A stretch of 7,231 nt of DNA. Source: an uncultured Anaerovibrio sp. Its GTDB lineage: Bacteria; Bacillota; Negativicutes; Selenomonadales; Selenomonadaceae. The position numbers were made by a program, and so were the translations under genes. This document shows positions 1 through 6,217 of the stretch, one piece after another. The stretch's first letter is position 1, and each line of letters opens with the position of its first letter. The stretch lies in assembly GCA_934196075.1 (NCBI GenBank), contig CAKPVW010000070.1, positions 1 to 7,231 on the forward strand. The letters are read 5' to 3'. Under the pieces are notes generated by a model. That model made no database searches. It was not told where the DNA came from and saw nothing but the letters and a program-made list of their open reading frames with translations.

Positions 1-103
1 TGCGATTGAATGAGTTTAGCAGCGTGAGGCACATTTATATAGCGCGAGCGTGCCGGGAAGGGTATTTGCCATGCCTCAGCAAAGAGTAACATGATTTGCC
101 AAC
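1..103 (+). repeat. Left copy of ~103-bp inverted repeat flanking the window
   Basis: This stretch matches the reverse complement of 7119-7220 almost base for base: I count five substitutions (near 5, 38, 80, 95 and 100) and one single-base gap in a T run near 64-67, about 94% identity. It has internal dyads. TGAGGCA (25-31) can pair with TGCCTCA (72-78). GGCAC (28-32) can alternatively pair with GTGCC (50-54). TTAGCA (16-21) pairs imperfectly with TGCCAA (97-102). No open reading frame is evident in it. Similarity stops sharply at about 103. It could be a dispersed REP/MITE-like or structured intergenic element; I do not recognise the family. The left boundary may lie outside the window. Confidence 0.9.
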
Positions 104-174
104 TAGCACTATAAATCAGAATTTGATTAATCCCTAGTATTCAGATAGTAAAAATCCCATTTATAGAGAAAAGA

Positions 175-183
175 TGGTATAAT
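175..183 (+). promoter_or_regulatory. Extended -10 promoter of the mrp-like gene
   Basis: A perfect TATAAT (178-183) is preceded by TGG (175-177), forming an extended -10 element. No good -35 hexamer is visible 16-18 bp upstream, as is usual for extended -10 promoters. Transcription would start near 190, leaving a leader of about 105 nt before the ATG at 297. That leader has small dyads: ATATCA (245-250) with TGATAT (256-261), and CTAAAT near 200 with ATTTAG near 260. Confidence 0.6.
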
Positions 184-296
184 ATAAAGGTAGACTTGCT
201 AAATCTCTAAGCTGGCAAATTTTGCACAGAATCTGTCAATCAGCATATCAGCTTTTGATATTTAGTAAGGCAAATTGTGTATTGGAGGATTTAAAA

Positions 297-1142
297 ATGA
301 GTGAAGCATGTTCCCATGATTGTTCAGCCTGCGGACAGGAGTGCGGTGACCGCACAGAGCCTCAGAGCCTGTTGGCTCAGGCCAATCCTGAATCCCATGT
401 CAAGAAGGTTATTGGTGTAGTCAGCGGCAAAGGCGGCGTTGGCAAATCCATGGTTACCTCCCTGCTAGCCTCTGCTATGCAGAAAAAAGGCTACAAGGCA
501 GCTATTTTGGATGCAGATATTACTGGCCCATCTATTCCTAGAATGTTTGGCCTAGGTGGTTACAAGCCTATCGGCAACGAAAACGGCCTGACTCCAGCTA
601 CAGCCAAGAACGGCACCAAGGTAATGTCCGTCAACCTGCTGCTGCCAAATGAAACTGATCCTGTTGTATGGCGTGGCCCTATTATTGCCAACACCGTTAC
701 CCAGTTTTGGACCGATGTCTGCTGGGGTGATGTCGACTATATGTTTGTAGATATGCCTCCAGGAACTGGCGATGTACCTTTGACTGTATTCCAGTCCCTG
801 CCTGTGGATGGTATTATTGTTGTTACCTCTCCTCAGGAACTAGTAGCTATGATTGTAGAAAAGGCTGTAAAGATGGCTGGTATGACTGATACACCTGTAA
901 TTGGTCTGGTGGAAAATATGGCCTACTTTGAATGTCCAGATTGCCACAAAAAACACTATATCTTCGGTGACAGTCAGATTAATGAGTTAGCTGCCAAGCA
1001 TGGTATCAAGGCTACCGCCCAGCTGCCAATCCGCCCACAGCTAGCTGCAGCCAGTGATATGGGTGCTATCTTTGATGTAGATACTCAGGATTGGCTGGAT
1101 GGCCTGACGGATTTCATTGAAAAGTCACATCCTGCCAAATAA
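297..1142 (+). CDS. mrp: Mrp/Nbp35-family iron-sulfur cluster carrier ATPase
   Basis: This is a 281-aa cytosolic P-loop ATPase of the Mrp/ApbC/Nbp35 family, known to carry and transfer Fe-S clusters to target proteins. The deviant Walker A motif GKGGVGKS lies at residues 44-51. LDADITGPS (about 71-79) and the Walker B-like FVDMPPGTGD (about 150-159) follow, then TSPQE and the CPDC pair (C213, C216) that in the family bridges a cluster at the dimer interface. The N-terminus has four cysteines, C5, C9, C12 and C16 (Cx3Cx2Cx3C), resembling the N-terminal cluster site of Nbp35 and absent from short ApbC forms. I chose the ATG at 297 because GGAGG sits 8 nt upstream (284-288); an in-frame TTG at 222 has no such site. 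It is monocistronic here, with its own promoter and terminator. Family assignment is secure; the client proteins are unknown. Confidence 0.95.
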   Translation: MSEACSHDCSACGQECGDRTEPQSLLAQANPESHVKKVIGVVSGKGGVGKSMVTSLLASAMQKKGYKAAILDADITGPSIPRMFGLGGYKPIGNENGLTPATAKNGTKVMSVNLLLPNETDPVVWRGPIIANTVTQFWTDVCWGDVDYMFVDMPPGTGDVPLTVFQSLPVDGIIVVTSPQELVAMIVEKAVKMAGMTDTPVIGLVENMAYFECPDCHKKHYIFGDSQINELAAKHGIKATAQLPIRPQLAAASDMGAIFDVDTQDWLDGLTDFIEKSHPAK

Positions 1143-1156
1143 ATATCCTATTAGAG

Positions 1157-1185
1157 CAGCCACGCCTTGACTACAGGCCAGGCTG
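1157..1185 (+). other. Small hairpin downstream of mrp
   Basis: CAGCC (1157-1161) pairs with GGCTG (1181-1185), and inside it GCCT (1164-1167) pairs with AGGC (1175-1178), separated by a 2x2 internal loop. There is no T tract, so it is not a terminator by itself. It may stabilise the 3' end of the mrp transcript ahead of the strong terminator that follows. Confidence 0.35.
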
Positions 1186-1207
1186 TCCTAACTAAGAATA
1201 CAAAATT

Positions 1208-1263
1208 AAAACTCCGAGAGAGCAAGGCATTTCCTAAAAAGCCTTCCTCTCTCGGAGTTTTTT
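1208..1263. terminator. Strong bidirectional rho-independent terminator between mrp and the LytTR gene
   Basis: The left arm 1211-1228 pairs with 1241-1258: twelve consecutive pairs around CTCCGAGAGAG, one C/C mismatch, then AAGGC/GCCTT, with a 12-nt loop. A-rich flank 1208-1210 can extend the pairing into the T run 1258-1263, which serves the plus-strand mrp transcript. On the minus strand the complement of 1204-1211 gives a T-rich tail, so the same hairpin ends the convergent response-regulator gene, whose stop codon at 1265 is only a few bases away. Confidence 0.92.
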
Positions 1264-1264
1264 G

Positions 1265-1969
1265 TTAAATAGTTTTGAACATCCAATCAAAATACAAGGC
1301 CCGCATTTGTTTTTGCTCCCTACTGCGCACCAATACTCGAAGGCCATCAGACATTACAAAGGTATCTTCCTCCAGCTGTTCCACATAATGCATATTGATA
1401 ATCACGCTGCGATTGGGCTTCAAAAAACATTCATGGTTCAGCAGCTCATCAAAAGTATATAGGGGGCAATATTCCTTTATGATCCCGCTGACTGTATGAA
1501 TATAACATAGCTTGTCCCGTATCTCCACCGCCATAATTTTGTCAATATTCAAGGTCAAATCTCTACGTCCAGTATCTACAGTAAGCAAGTGCATAGGATG
1601 AAATATATCCAGCTTATCCACCGCCGCCCCTAAACTGGCCTCTGTTACAGGCTTCAACAAATAATAATCTGCTCCCACCTCATAGCTTTCCCAAGCATGG
1701 TTATTGCTGGTAGAAACAAATATCAAACGAACATCCCTCTTTGTCTGCCTAAGCTCCTTGGCCAAGGAGGTTCCCATCGCCTCATCATCAAGATAAATAT
1801 CCAAAAAAACCACATCTGGCTCCTCATCAGCCAAATAGCTATGAAAATCCTGCTGATTTGAGACAGTTTTTATTTCTGCCTGAATATGTCGTTTTGCCAG
1901 CAAAGAGCCCAAAATAGCCGATAGATTAGCCAATTCTTCCTGGTTATCATCATAAATAAGAATCTTCAC
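1265..1969 (-). CDS. LytTR-family DNA-binding response regulator
   Basis: This 234-aa response regulator has an N-terminal receiver domain (about 1-120) and a C-terminal LytTR DNA-binding domain (about 128-234), the architecture of AgrA, ComE and LytR. The acidic pocket is D7-D8, the phosphoacceptor is D57 in FLDIYLDD, the switch Ser/Thr is in FVSTSNN (about 84-90), and the conserved Lys is K106 in LLKP. The LytTR part shows the typical FLKPNRSVIINMHYVEQL stretch. The start is a GTG at 1969, supported by an AGGAGGGAG ribosome site just upstream. It is presumably phosphorylated by the GHKL kinase at 2433-3749; the two genes share strand but are separated by a secreted-peptide gene and a terminator, so this gene probably has its own promoter. 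The regulon is unknown, but paired repeats upstream of the kinase are a candidate target. Confidence 0.93.
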   Translation of the reverse strand: MKILIYDDNQEELANLSAILGSLLAKRHIQAEIKTVSNQQDFHSYLADEEPDVVFLDIYLDDEAMGTSLAKELRQTKRDVRLIFVSTSNNHAWESYEVGADYYLLKPVTEASLGAAVDKLDIFHPMHLLTVDTGRRDLTLNIDKIMAVEIRDKLCYIHTVSGIIKEYCPLYTFDELLNHECFLKPNRSVIINMHYVEQLEEDTFVMSDGLRVLVRSREQKQMRALYFDWMFKTI

Positions 1970-2005
1970 AGGGCTCCCTCCTAGCAGCAGATATTTTCTA
2001 CTAAC

Positions 2006-2044
2006 ATTTTATGCTCATTGCCAACCAACTGCAAGAAATTTCTT
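2006..2044 (-). promoter_or_regulatory. Candidate promoter and palindrome upstream of the response regulator
   Basis: Read on the minus strand, TAAAAT (2011-2006) lies 17 bp downstream of TTGCAG (2034-2029), a weak -35. Overlapping its upstream edge is a perfect 12-bp palindrome AAGAAATTTCTT (2033-2044). The terminator upstream implies that a promoter must exist in this gap. The exact assignment is tentative because the -35 matches poorly and AT-rich palindromes arise easily by chance. Confidence 0.35.
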
Positions 2045-2062
2045 CTCTTAATCCTGTACACC

Positions 2063-2105
2063 AAAAAAGCAGTTTACTGTATCATGATGCCAGCAAACTG
2101 CTTTT
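2063..2105 (-). terminator. Rho-independent terminator after the secreted acidic peptide gene
   Basis: On the minus strand AAAAGCAGTTT (2105-2095) pairs perfectly with AAACTGCTTTT (2075-2065), with a further CTG/CAG pairing inside (2077-2079 with 2091-2093), followed by a run of six T (2068-2063). It lies 24 nt past the peptide stop codon and before the response regulator. It would end the kinase-peptide transcript, or reduce read-through into the regulator gene. Confidence 0.8.
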
Positions 2106-2128
2106 CTTGCTACCTACAATACCGTAGA

Positions 2129-2338
2129 TTAATAGTCATCGTCCTCAACCCAAACATCACCATCTGGGTCTACAACAGCAACATTGCCATCCTCATCAGC
2201 TACCCCCACATAGCCTTCATCATCTACCACATAGGTATAGCCTTCATCATCGTAATAATAATCATCGGCAAAGGCAACAGACTGAGTCCCCATCATCAGC
2301 AGGGTGGCGGCCAGCAATACACGAACTTTCTTAAACAT
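2129..2338 (-). CDS. Small secreted acidic protein with nonapeptide repeats
   Basis: This 69-aa protein starts with a clear Sec signal peptide: FKKVR, a hydrophobic core, and AFA at residues 22-24 before the predicted cut. The mature 45 residues contain 18 Asp/Glu, 7 Tyr, no Lys, Arg, His or Cys. From residue 30 it consists of four tandem nonapeptides (30-38, 39-47, 48-56, 57-65) with consensus D-x-[DE]-G-x-x-x-V-x, then a partial DDDY. The repeat is also visible in the DNA: a 15-bp perfect match at 2210-2224 and 2237-2251, 27 bp apart. AGGAGG lies 8 nt before the ATG. The gene sits 94 nt after the kinase, is probably cotranscribed with it, and is followed by a terminator. I do not recognise a family. 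The DxDG spacing recalls calcium-binding repeats; roles as cation binder, kinase ligand or envelope protein are all inference. Confidence 0.8.
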   Translation of the reverse strand: MFKKVRVLLAATLLMMGTQSVAFADDYYYDDEGYTYVVDDEGYVGVADEDGNVAVVDPDGDVWVEDDDY

Positions 2339-2432
2339 AATAGATTCCTCCTCTTCAATTCTAAACACAGATTTAGATGTCAATTTTGCTCCACCTAGGG
2401 AGAATATATGCAAATCAGATACACCTCATATT

Positions 2433-3749
2433 TTACTGAGTGCTGCGATTTTTTAACATCAGCTGTACCTGAAAACTGCCCACTTCTTGATTTACCTTCA
2501 AATAACCTTGATAATTATCTACTATTATTTTGACATTTTGTAAGCCCAAACCTGGCTGATCAAAATTCCGCTTGCGGGAAAGATATCCTGCCTCTGTTTT
2601 CACTACATTGTCCAAACATGGATTGCTCAGTGACAGCAACAACATATCTCCTTTAGTGACCAGCTTCAACTTCAGTGGCTCCATAGGCTTATTGAGTTCA
2701 CTCTGATAAAGCTCCAGCATGGCCTCAAAAGCATTTTCCAATAGATTGCCCAATACAATAGCCATATCTATATCCCTAATGTAAAGCCTATCCACAGCAA
2801 TCTTGCCAGTATAAGGCAATCCCTCCCTGCGAAAGCGCTGCTGCCAATAACCTGTAATACCATCTACAATCTGATTGCCACACAGTAGCACCGGCTTTAG
2901 CTGTTCATCCAAAAGCAAAAGATATTTGTTCAGATATTCGGACAGCTTCTCATATTCCCCCTGCTCCAAATAGGCCTTCATAGCCAAGCCGTGATGACGA
3001 ATATCATGCTGGAGCCGTTGGGTGCTTTCACAGTCTTCCACCAGCTTATGATAATATTCCCTTTGAGCTTTGCGGATATTATCCAAAACCTTCAAATCAT
3101 TGTGCAATTCCTGATTGGCCTTGGCCTTTTCCACCAAAGAAAAGCATAAAAAGAAAATATAAAAAACAGCACCGAAGATTAAGATTCTCCCTACCAGCAT
3201 ATGCCAGCTTCTATCTGAAGAAAAATCCCTCAGCCCGATGGCAGCTATTAACATCAAGGTCATAGCCATCAAAAAATACCTGCGGTTGACCACATCTTGA
3301 TTATCAACCCAAATATACTGTTTAACTCGCTTGACTAGCAGTCTAGCTGGATAAATTACCATGGCATACAATCCTGCCAAAGTAACAAAATTCACTAGAT
3401 AAGGAGACATCCCCTCTGGTGTCATTGCTCCTATCAGCAAACTAGCACTCTGAGTCAGGAGAACCCAGGGCCCTGTTAGCATCACACAGCTAATAGCCAT
3501 ATCCCAAGGCACTCGTACAGCAGCCACACACACTGCCGCATTGAGGAAAGAATTCAGATACAGCAATATTGCAGGATCTCCCCCGTCATAACTGGCCGTT
3601 ATGCCTAAGAAGAAGCCTAGCTGAATGAGCACCAACACAGCTGCAAACCAGCCTAGAGGCAATCTTAGCTTGTCCCGAAAAGCTGTCAAAAACAAAGCCA
3701 CAAACAATACAGGGCGAATCAGCATGAATAACAAGAAAAAAATATCCAT
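2433..3749 (-). CDS. GHKL sensor histidine kinase, AgrC/ComD-like
   Basis: This 438-aa inner-membrane sensor kinase has about six or seven hydrophobic segments in residues 1-205, a coiled linker (about 206-240), a dimerisation/phosphoacceptor region with LQHDIRHH (likely H248), and a GHKL ATPase domain. The N box is GNLLENAFEA (334-343); the G box is GLGL (400-403), followed by QNVKIIVDNYQG. This is the layout of peptide-sensing AgrC/ComD/BlpH kinases that pair with LytTR regulators such as the one at 1265-1969. I prefer the ATG at 3749 because GGAGG lies 8 nt upstream; an in-frame ATG at 3764 has no ribosome site and would add five residues. The large membrane region has no PAS, HAMP or big periplasmic domain, so a ligand would be sensed in or at the membrane. 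The ligand is unknown; the adjacent secreted acidic peptide is a candidate. Confidence 0.92.
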   Translation of the reverse strand: MDIFFLLFMLIRPVLFVALFLTAFRDKLRLPLGWFAAVLVLIQLGFFLGITASYDGGDPAILLYLNSFLNAAVCVAAVRVPWDMAISCVMLTGPWVLLTQSASLLIGAMTPEGMSPYLVNFVTLAGLYAMVIYPARLLVKRVKQYIWVDNQDVVNRRYFLMAMTLMLIAAIGLRDFSSDRSWHMLVGRILIFGAVFYIFFLCFSLVEKAKANQELHNDLKVLDNIRKAQREYYHKLVEDCESTQRLQHDIRHHGLAMKAYLEQGEYEKLSEYLNKYLLLLDEQLKPVLLCGNQIVDGITGYWQQRFRREGLPYTGKIAVDRLYIRDIDMAIVLGNLLENAFEAMLELYQSELNKPMEPLKLKLVTKGDMLLLSLSNPCLDNVVKTEAGYLSRKRNFDQPGLGLQNVKIIVDNYQGYLKVNQEVGSFQVQLMLKNRSTQ

Positions 3750-3772
3750 AGCATCTGCCTCCATCTACACTA

Positions 3773-3778
3773 ATTATA
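3773..3778 (-). promoter_or_regulatory. -10 box of the kinase promoter
   Basis: On the minus strand a perfect TATAAT occupies 3778-3773, about 24 nt ahead of the preferred kinase start codon. No acceptable -35 lies 16-18 bp upstream (the hexamer there reads ATAAGT), which fits a promoter that needs an activator bound at the adjacent direct repeats. Confidence 0.55.
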
Positions 3779-3805
3779 CTACATTTTTTTAATGCACTTA
3801 TGTCT

Positions 3806-3836
3806 ATTCACGGAATATATTGCAGATTCACGGAAT
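3806..3836 (-). promoter_or_regulatory. Paired direct repeats: candidate LytTR-regulator binding site
   Basis: Two perfect 11-bp repeats, ATTCCGTGAAT on the minus strand, occupy 3836-3826 and 3816-3806. They start 20 bp apart, about two helical turns, with a 9-bp spacer. Each is also a dyad, ATTC-N3-GAAT. The proximal copy abuts the -35 position of the kinase promoter. LytTR regulators (AgrA, ComE) are known to bind pairs of direct repeats about two turns apart next to promoters. The motif does not match the published AgrA/ComE consensus, so binding by the regulator at 1265-1969 is inference. Confidence 0.55.
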
Positions 3837-3856
3837 TTTTCTATTCCCATGTAGTT

Positions 3857-5665
3857 TTAGTTGAAATTATCTATTTTTTGATAACTTGCCTCTCCCTTGG
3901 TATAATCAAAAAGCAGCCATGTGTCCTGCTTTTCTACATGGTCATAAGACAAATTTTGCACTGGATAGGTGAAATATTCTAGCTGATAATTCCGACGAAT
4001 ATCCCGCCAGGTAGAAAACTGAAAGCCTGGCAATAACTTTTCCGCGGTAACATTCCCCTGATTACGCCAAAAACCTGCGGTTAGCTTTTGATATGTTTCT
4101 AAATTCCAATGCAGCTGCTCTGGGCGAATTTTGCCATTGTCTGCCACCAAGGCATCAAAACGCAGGAGATTGTCCAAAAGCTCACTAGCTGCCAGCTGAG
4201 TGCCATAAGCTTCCCGCATAAATTCCTGTAAAAGACCATAGAGATTCTTGGCACTATGGGGCTGATGATGATAGCCCTTTGCCTGCCAAAAATTCGTTAA
4301 TTTACGATAAAAGCCAAAAGCATCACCCTGCTCCTGAGAGGCTATCAAATAGTTACAGCTATGACGGCAGCGACCTGCATTGTGATACAGCTCAAAAACA
4401 GATTCAAAGATATGAAGCCAATGGATTTCCTCATAGGTGAGGCAGTCATTGGACAAAACCTCATAGGGGCCAATATCCATATACTGGTAGTGATATTGCT
4501 CCACCATCTCCATCATGGTGGCTCCCTTCAGAAATTTCAAGAATCCTAATTGCAGCATATCTGTATTGAGCGCATACACCTGATTAAAAGACCTTTTAAA
4601 AGAAGCCATATCTTCCCCCGGCAGGCCGATGATCAAATCCGTATGAATATGCATATTTCCCTTGGCCAGCAAAGCCTTGATATGATTAGCAATCCGCTCC
4701 CAGTGATTGACCCGCTGAATCCGCTGTAAAACCTCTGGATTGGTACTTTGAATGCCAATTTCCAGCTGCACCCTATGCTTGGGCAGGCTTTGCAACAAAG
4801 CAATAACCTCATCATCAAGATAGTCCACCGCCACCTCAAAATGAAAATTAGTTCGACAGCTAGCTGGCAGAGCCTGAATAAATTGCAAAATAGGCATAAA
4901 ATGCTGCTTCTTGGCATTGAAGGTTCTATCTACAAATTTTACCTGACGTACATTATGGTTCACAAAAAACTGCAATTCCTGCTGTACCAACTGCCAACTG
5001 CGATACCGCACCCCTGCCGTAGCGCAGGACAGGCAATAGGCACAACGGAAAGGACAGCCTCGACTGGTTTCGTAGTATAGAATCCGTTCCTGAATATCTG
5101 TCATTTCCTCTGATTCATAGGCAAAAGGCAGGGATATTTCGTCCAGCTGAGGCACATCCACCACACCCCCATCCAGATATTTACCTGCTTTATCCAGATA
5201 AGCAACTCCCCCCAAAGGATTTTGCCCAATACCATGATGCCACCTCACCTTGCTATACGCTATTTGCTGGGAAAACAGCCTTTGAAGCAAAGCAGGAAAT
5301 GCCTGCTCCCCCTCACCCCGAATAACAAAATCTACAGCAGGTACTTCCCGCAGAAAATTCTCTGTGCCATAGGAAACCTCCGGCCCGCCGCAGATAATAA
5401 TTGTCTCTGGCAAAACCTTCCGTAATAAAGGGAGCAACTGCTTTATTAGCTGAATATTCCAGATATAACAGCTAAAGCCCAGCACCCTGGGCCTATATTC
5501 AAAAATCTGCCCCAACATCTCAGGAATATAATTATTGATAGTCAGCTCCAAAAGTTCCGGCTTTCCCAGACCCGCCTGACAGCAGCTCTCCCGCAAATAA
5601 CGCAAAGCCAGATTAGTATGGGAAAACTTGGCATTCAAAGCCACCAACAAAATATCAGTATGCAT
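3857..5665 (-). CDS. B12-binding-domain radical SAM protein with DUF4080-like C-terminus
   Basis: This is a 602-aa predicted cytosolic protein. Residues about 1-130 form a cobalamin-binding-type Rossmann domain (ILLVALNAKFSHTNLALRYL at the start, IICGGPEVSYG near 90-100, VIRGEGE near 114-120). The radical SAM core follows with CPFRCAYC, giving the 4Fe-4S ligands C204, C208 and C211. LIIGLPGED marks a later strand. The C-terminal third resembles DUF4080, usual for this family and length. The DxHxxG base-off cobalamin motif is not visible. The ATG at 5665 has AAAGGA 7 nt upstream and gives the usual N-terminus; an in-frame ATG at 5695 lacks a ribosome site and lies in a hairpin. The family is widespread in anaerobes with no settled reaction. 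It lies downstream of the DUF4160 group and 107 bp before the kinase. Confidence 0.9.
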   Translation of the reverse strand: MHTDILLVALNAKFSHTNLALRYLRESCCQAGLGKPELLELTINNYIPEMLGQIFEYRPRVLGFSCYIWNIQLIKQLLPLLRKVLPETIIICGGPEVSYGTENFLREVPAVDFVIRGEGEQAFPALLQRLFSQQIAYSKVRWHHGIGQNPLGGVAYLDKAGKYLDGGVVDVPQLDEISLPFAYESEEMTDIQERILYYETSRGCPFRCAYCLSCATAGVRYRSWQLVQQELQFFVNHNVRQVKFVDRTFNAKKQHFMPILQFIQALPASCRTNFHFEVAVDYLDDEVIALLQSLPKHRVQLEIGIQSTNPEVLQRIQRVNHWERIANHIKALLAKGNMHIHTDLIIGLPGEDMASFKRSFNQVYALNTDMLQLGFLKFLKGATMMEMVEQYHYQYMDIGPYEVLSNDCLTYEEIHWLHIFESVFELYHNAGRCRHSCNYLIASQEQGDAFGFYRKLTNFWQAKGYHHQPHSAKNLYGLLQEFMREAYGTQLAASELLDNLLRFDALVADNGKIRPEQLHWNLETYQKLTAGFWRNQGNVTAEKLLPGFQFSTWRDIRRNYQLEYFTYPVQNLSYDHVEKQDTWLLFDYTKGEASYQKIDNFN

Positions 5666-5690
5666 AACAACATCCTTTACAAGATAATGA

Positions 5691-5727
5691 AACATCCCCG
5701 GACGGCAACAAGCTGAACAGGGATGTT
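5691..5727 (-). other. Hairpin between the small secreted protein and the radical SAM gene
   Basis: AACATCCC (5691-5698) is perfectly complementary to GGGATGTT (5720-5727), enclosing a 21-nt loop. It starts 7 nt after the stop codon of the 60-aa gene and ends before the radical SAM ribosome site. On the minus strand it is followed by TCATTATC and not by a T run, so it is at best a weak terminator; it could be a processing or attenuation element. Confidence 0.4.
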
Positions 5728-5734
5728 GAAAAAT

Positions 5735-5917
5735 TTACAAAATATCTGCTGCCTGACAGGCAGATTTCAGATTACTATATTCCTGCCACGGATTTGGTAT
5801 ACGCAAATTATCATCTATAGGCATGATTTCGTGGTCATAATTGGCTGTCGGCTCCGCCATAGCCGCCTGACCCATTGCCATCAACCCGGTCAATATCAAA
5901 ACAATCTTCTTTTTCAT
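5735..5917 (-). CDS. Short secreted protein, possibly truncated
   Basis: This 60-aa product has a convincing signal peptide: KKK at 2-4, a hydrophobic core, and AMA (19-21) before the likely cut, leaving a mature segment of 39 residues. The mature part includes IPNPWQEYSNLKSACQAAD (40-58), which recalls the NPW-x-EY ... LxxAxxAAG segment that begins the conserved domain of longer secreted proteins in Firmicutes (from memory, DUF4367-like). If so, the stop right after this motif means the rest of the domain is missing; I found no clear continuation in other frames. GGAGG lies 7 nt before the ATG at 5917, so translation looks intact. An upstream ATG at 5935 has poorer support. It starts 21 bp after the DUF4160 stop and is probably cotranscribed with it. 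It may be a genuine small exported protein or a remnant. Confidence 0.6.
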   Translation of the reverse strand: MKKKIVLILTGLMAMGQAAMAEPTANYDHEIMPIDDNLRIPNPWQEYSNLKSACQAADIL

Positions 5918-5938
5918 GCTGCAACCTCCAAGCATTTT

Positions 5939-6217
5939 TTAACAATAATAGCGAATTTCTCCGAATCTTTCTTGCCATTTTTGCGTAATATAATCAGTTT
6001 TAAGTTCTATCATTCTTTTAATATTATTTAATATATTAGCAGGTATTTTAGATTTATTATGACATACCAAACATTTACCCGCTCTAGTAATCCATATTTT
6101 AGTGGCATTCTGTACAGGGCTATTAGAAGAAACATGAACATGAACTGGTTCTACGGGAATCCCCTCATTTGACCAAAAATACACCCAATAGTTACCTATT
6201 TTAAACAGCTGAGGCAT
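5939..6217 (-). CDS. DUF4160 family protein
   Basis: This 92-aa protein matches the DUF4160 pattern: a start like MPQLFKIGNYWVYFWSNEG, then EPVHVHV (about 22-28), a KIWI strand, and a C-terminal helix ending in KWQERFG. Length is normal. The family is commonly found as the second gene of two-gene cassettes and has been suggested to belong to toxin-antitoxin-like modules; no enzymatic activity is established. I chose the ATG at 6217, with an AGGAAGGCGG ribosome site inside the preceding gene; a TTG at 6241 would add eight atypical residues. It overlaps the 90-aa gene by 17 bp, which implies translational coupling. The DNA is very AT-rich (27 G/C of 120 in 5941-6060, against about half in mrp), hinting at horizontal acquisition. 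Two cysteines (KCLVCHNK) and a C-terminal Cys are present. Confidence 0.85.
   Translation of the reverse strand: MPQLFKIGNYWVYFWSNEGIPVEPVHVHVSSNSPVQNATKIWITRAGKCLVCHNKSKIPANILNNIKRMIELKTDYITQKWQERFGEIRYYC

Noticed and set aside
222..296. A TTG-initiated N-terminal extension of the mrp gene by 25 residues.
   Set aside because: No ribosome site precedes the TTG, whereas GGAGG stands 8 nt before the ATG at 297, and the extension does not look like Mrp sequence.
2359..2383. Separate promoter for the acidic peptide gene: TTGACA on the minus strand at 2383-2378 with TAGAAT downstream.
   Set aside because: The -35 is perfect but the spacer is only 14 bp, too short for a normal sigma-A promoter; cotranscription with the kinase seems more likely.
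2018..2398. Plus-strand open frame opposite the acidic peptide gene.
   Set aside because: It is rich in Ile/His from reading the Asp-rich repeat backwards, has no ribosome site and crosses the terminator; a shadow frame.
3750..3764. Start of the kinase at the upstream ATG (3764).
   Set aside because: No ribosome site precedes it; the GGAGG that follows it is correctly spaced for the ATG at 3749.
5143..5156. GAGGCACAT within the radical SAM gene, identical to part of the terminal repeat.
   Set aside because: Match is only about 9 bp, inside a coding region, with no flanking similarity; chance.
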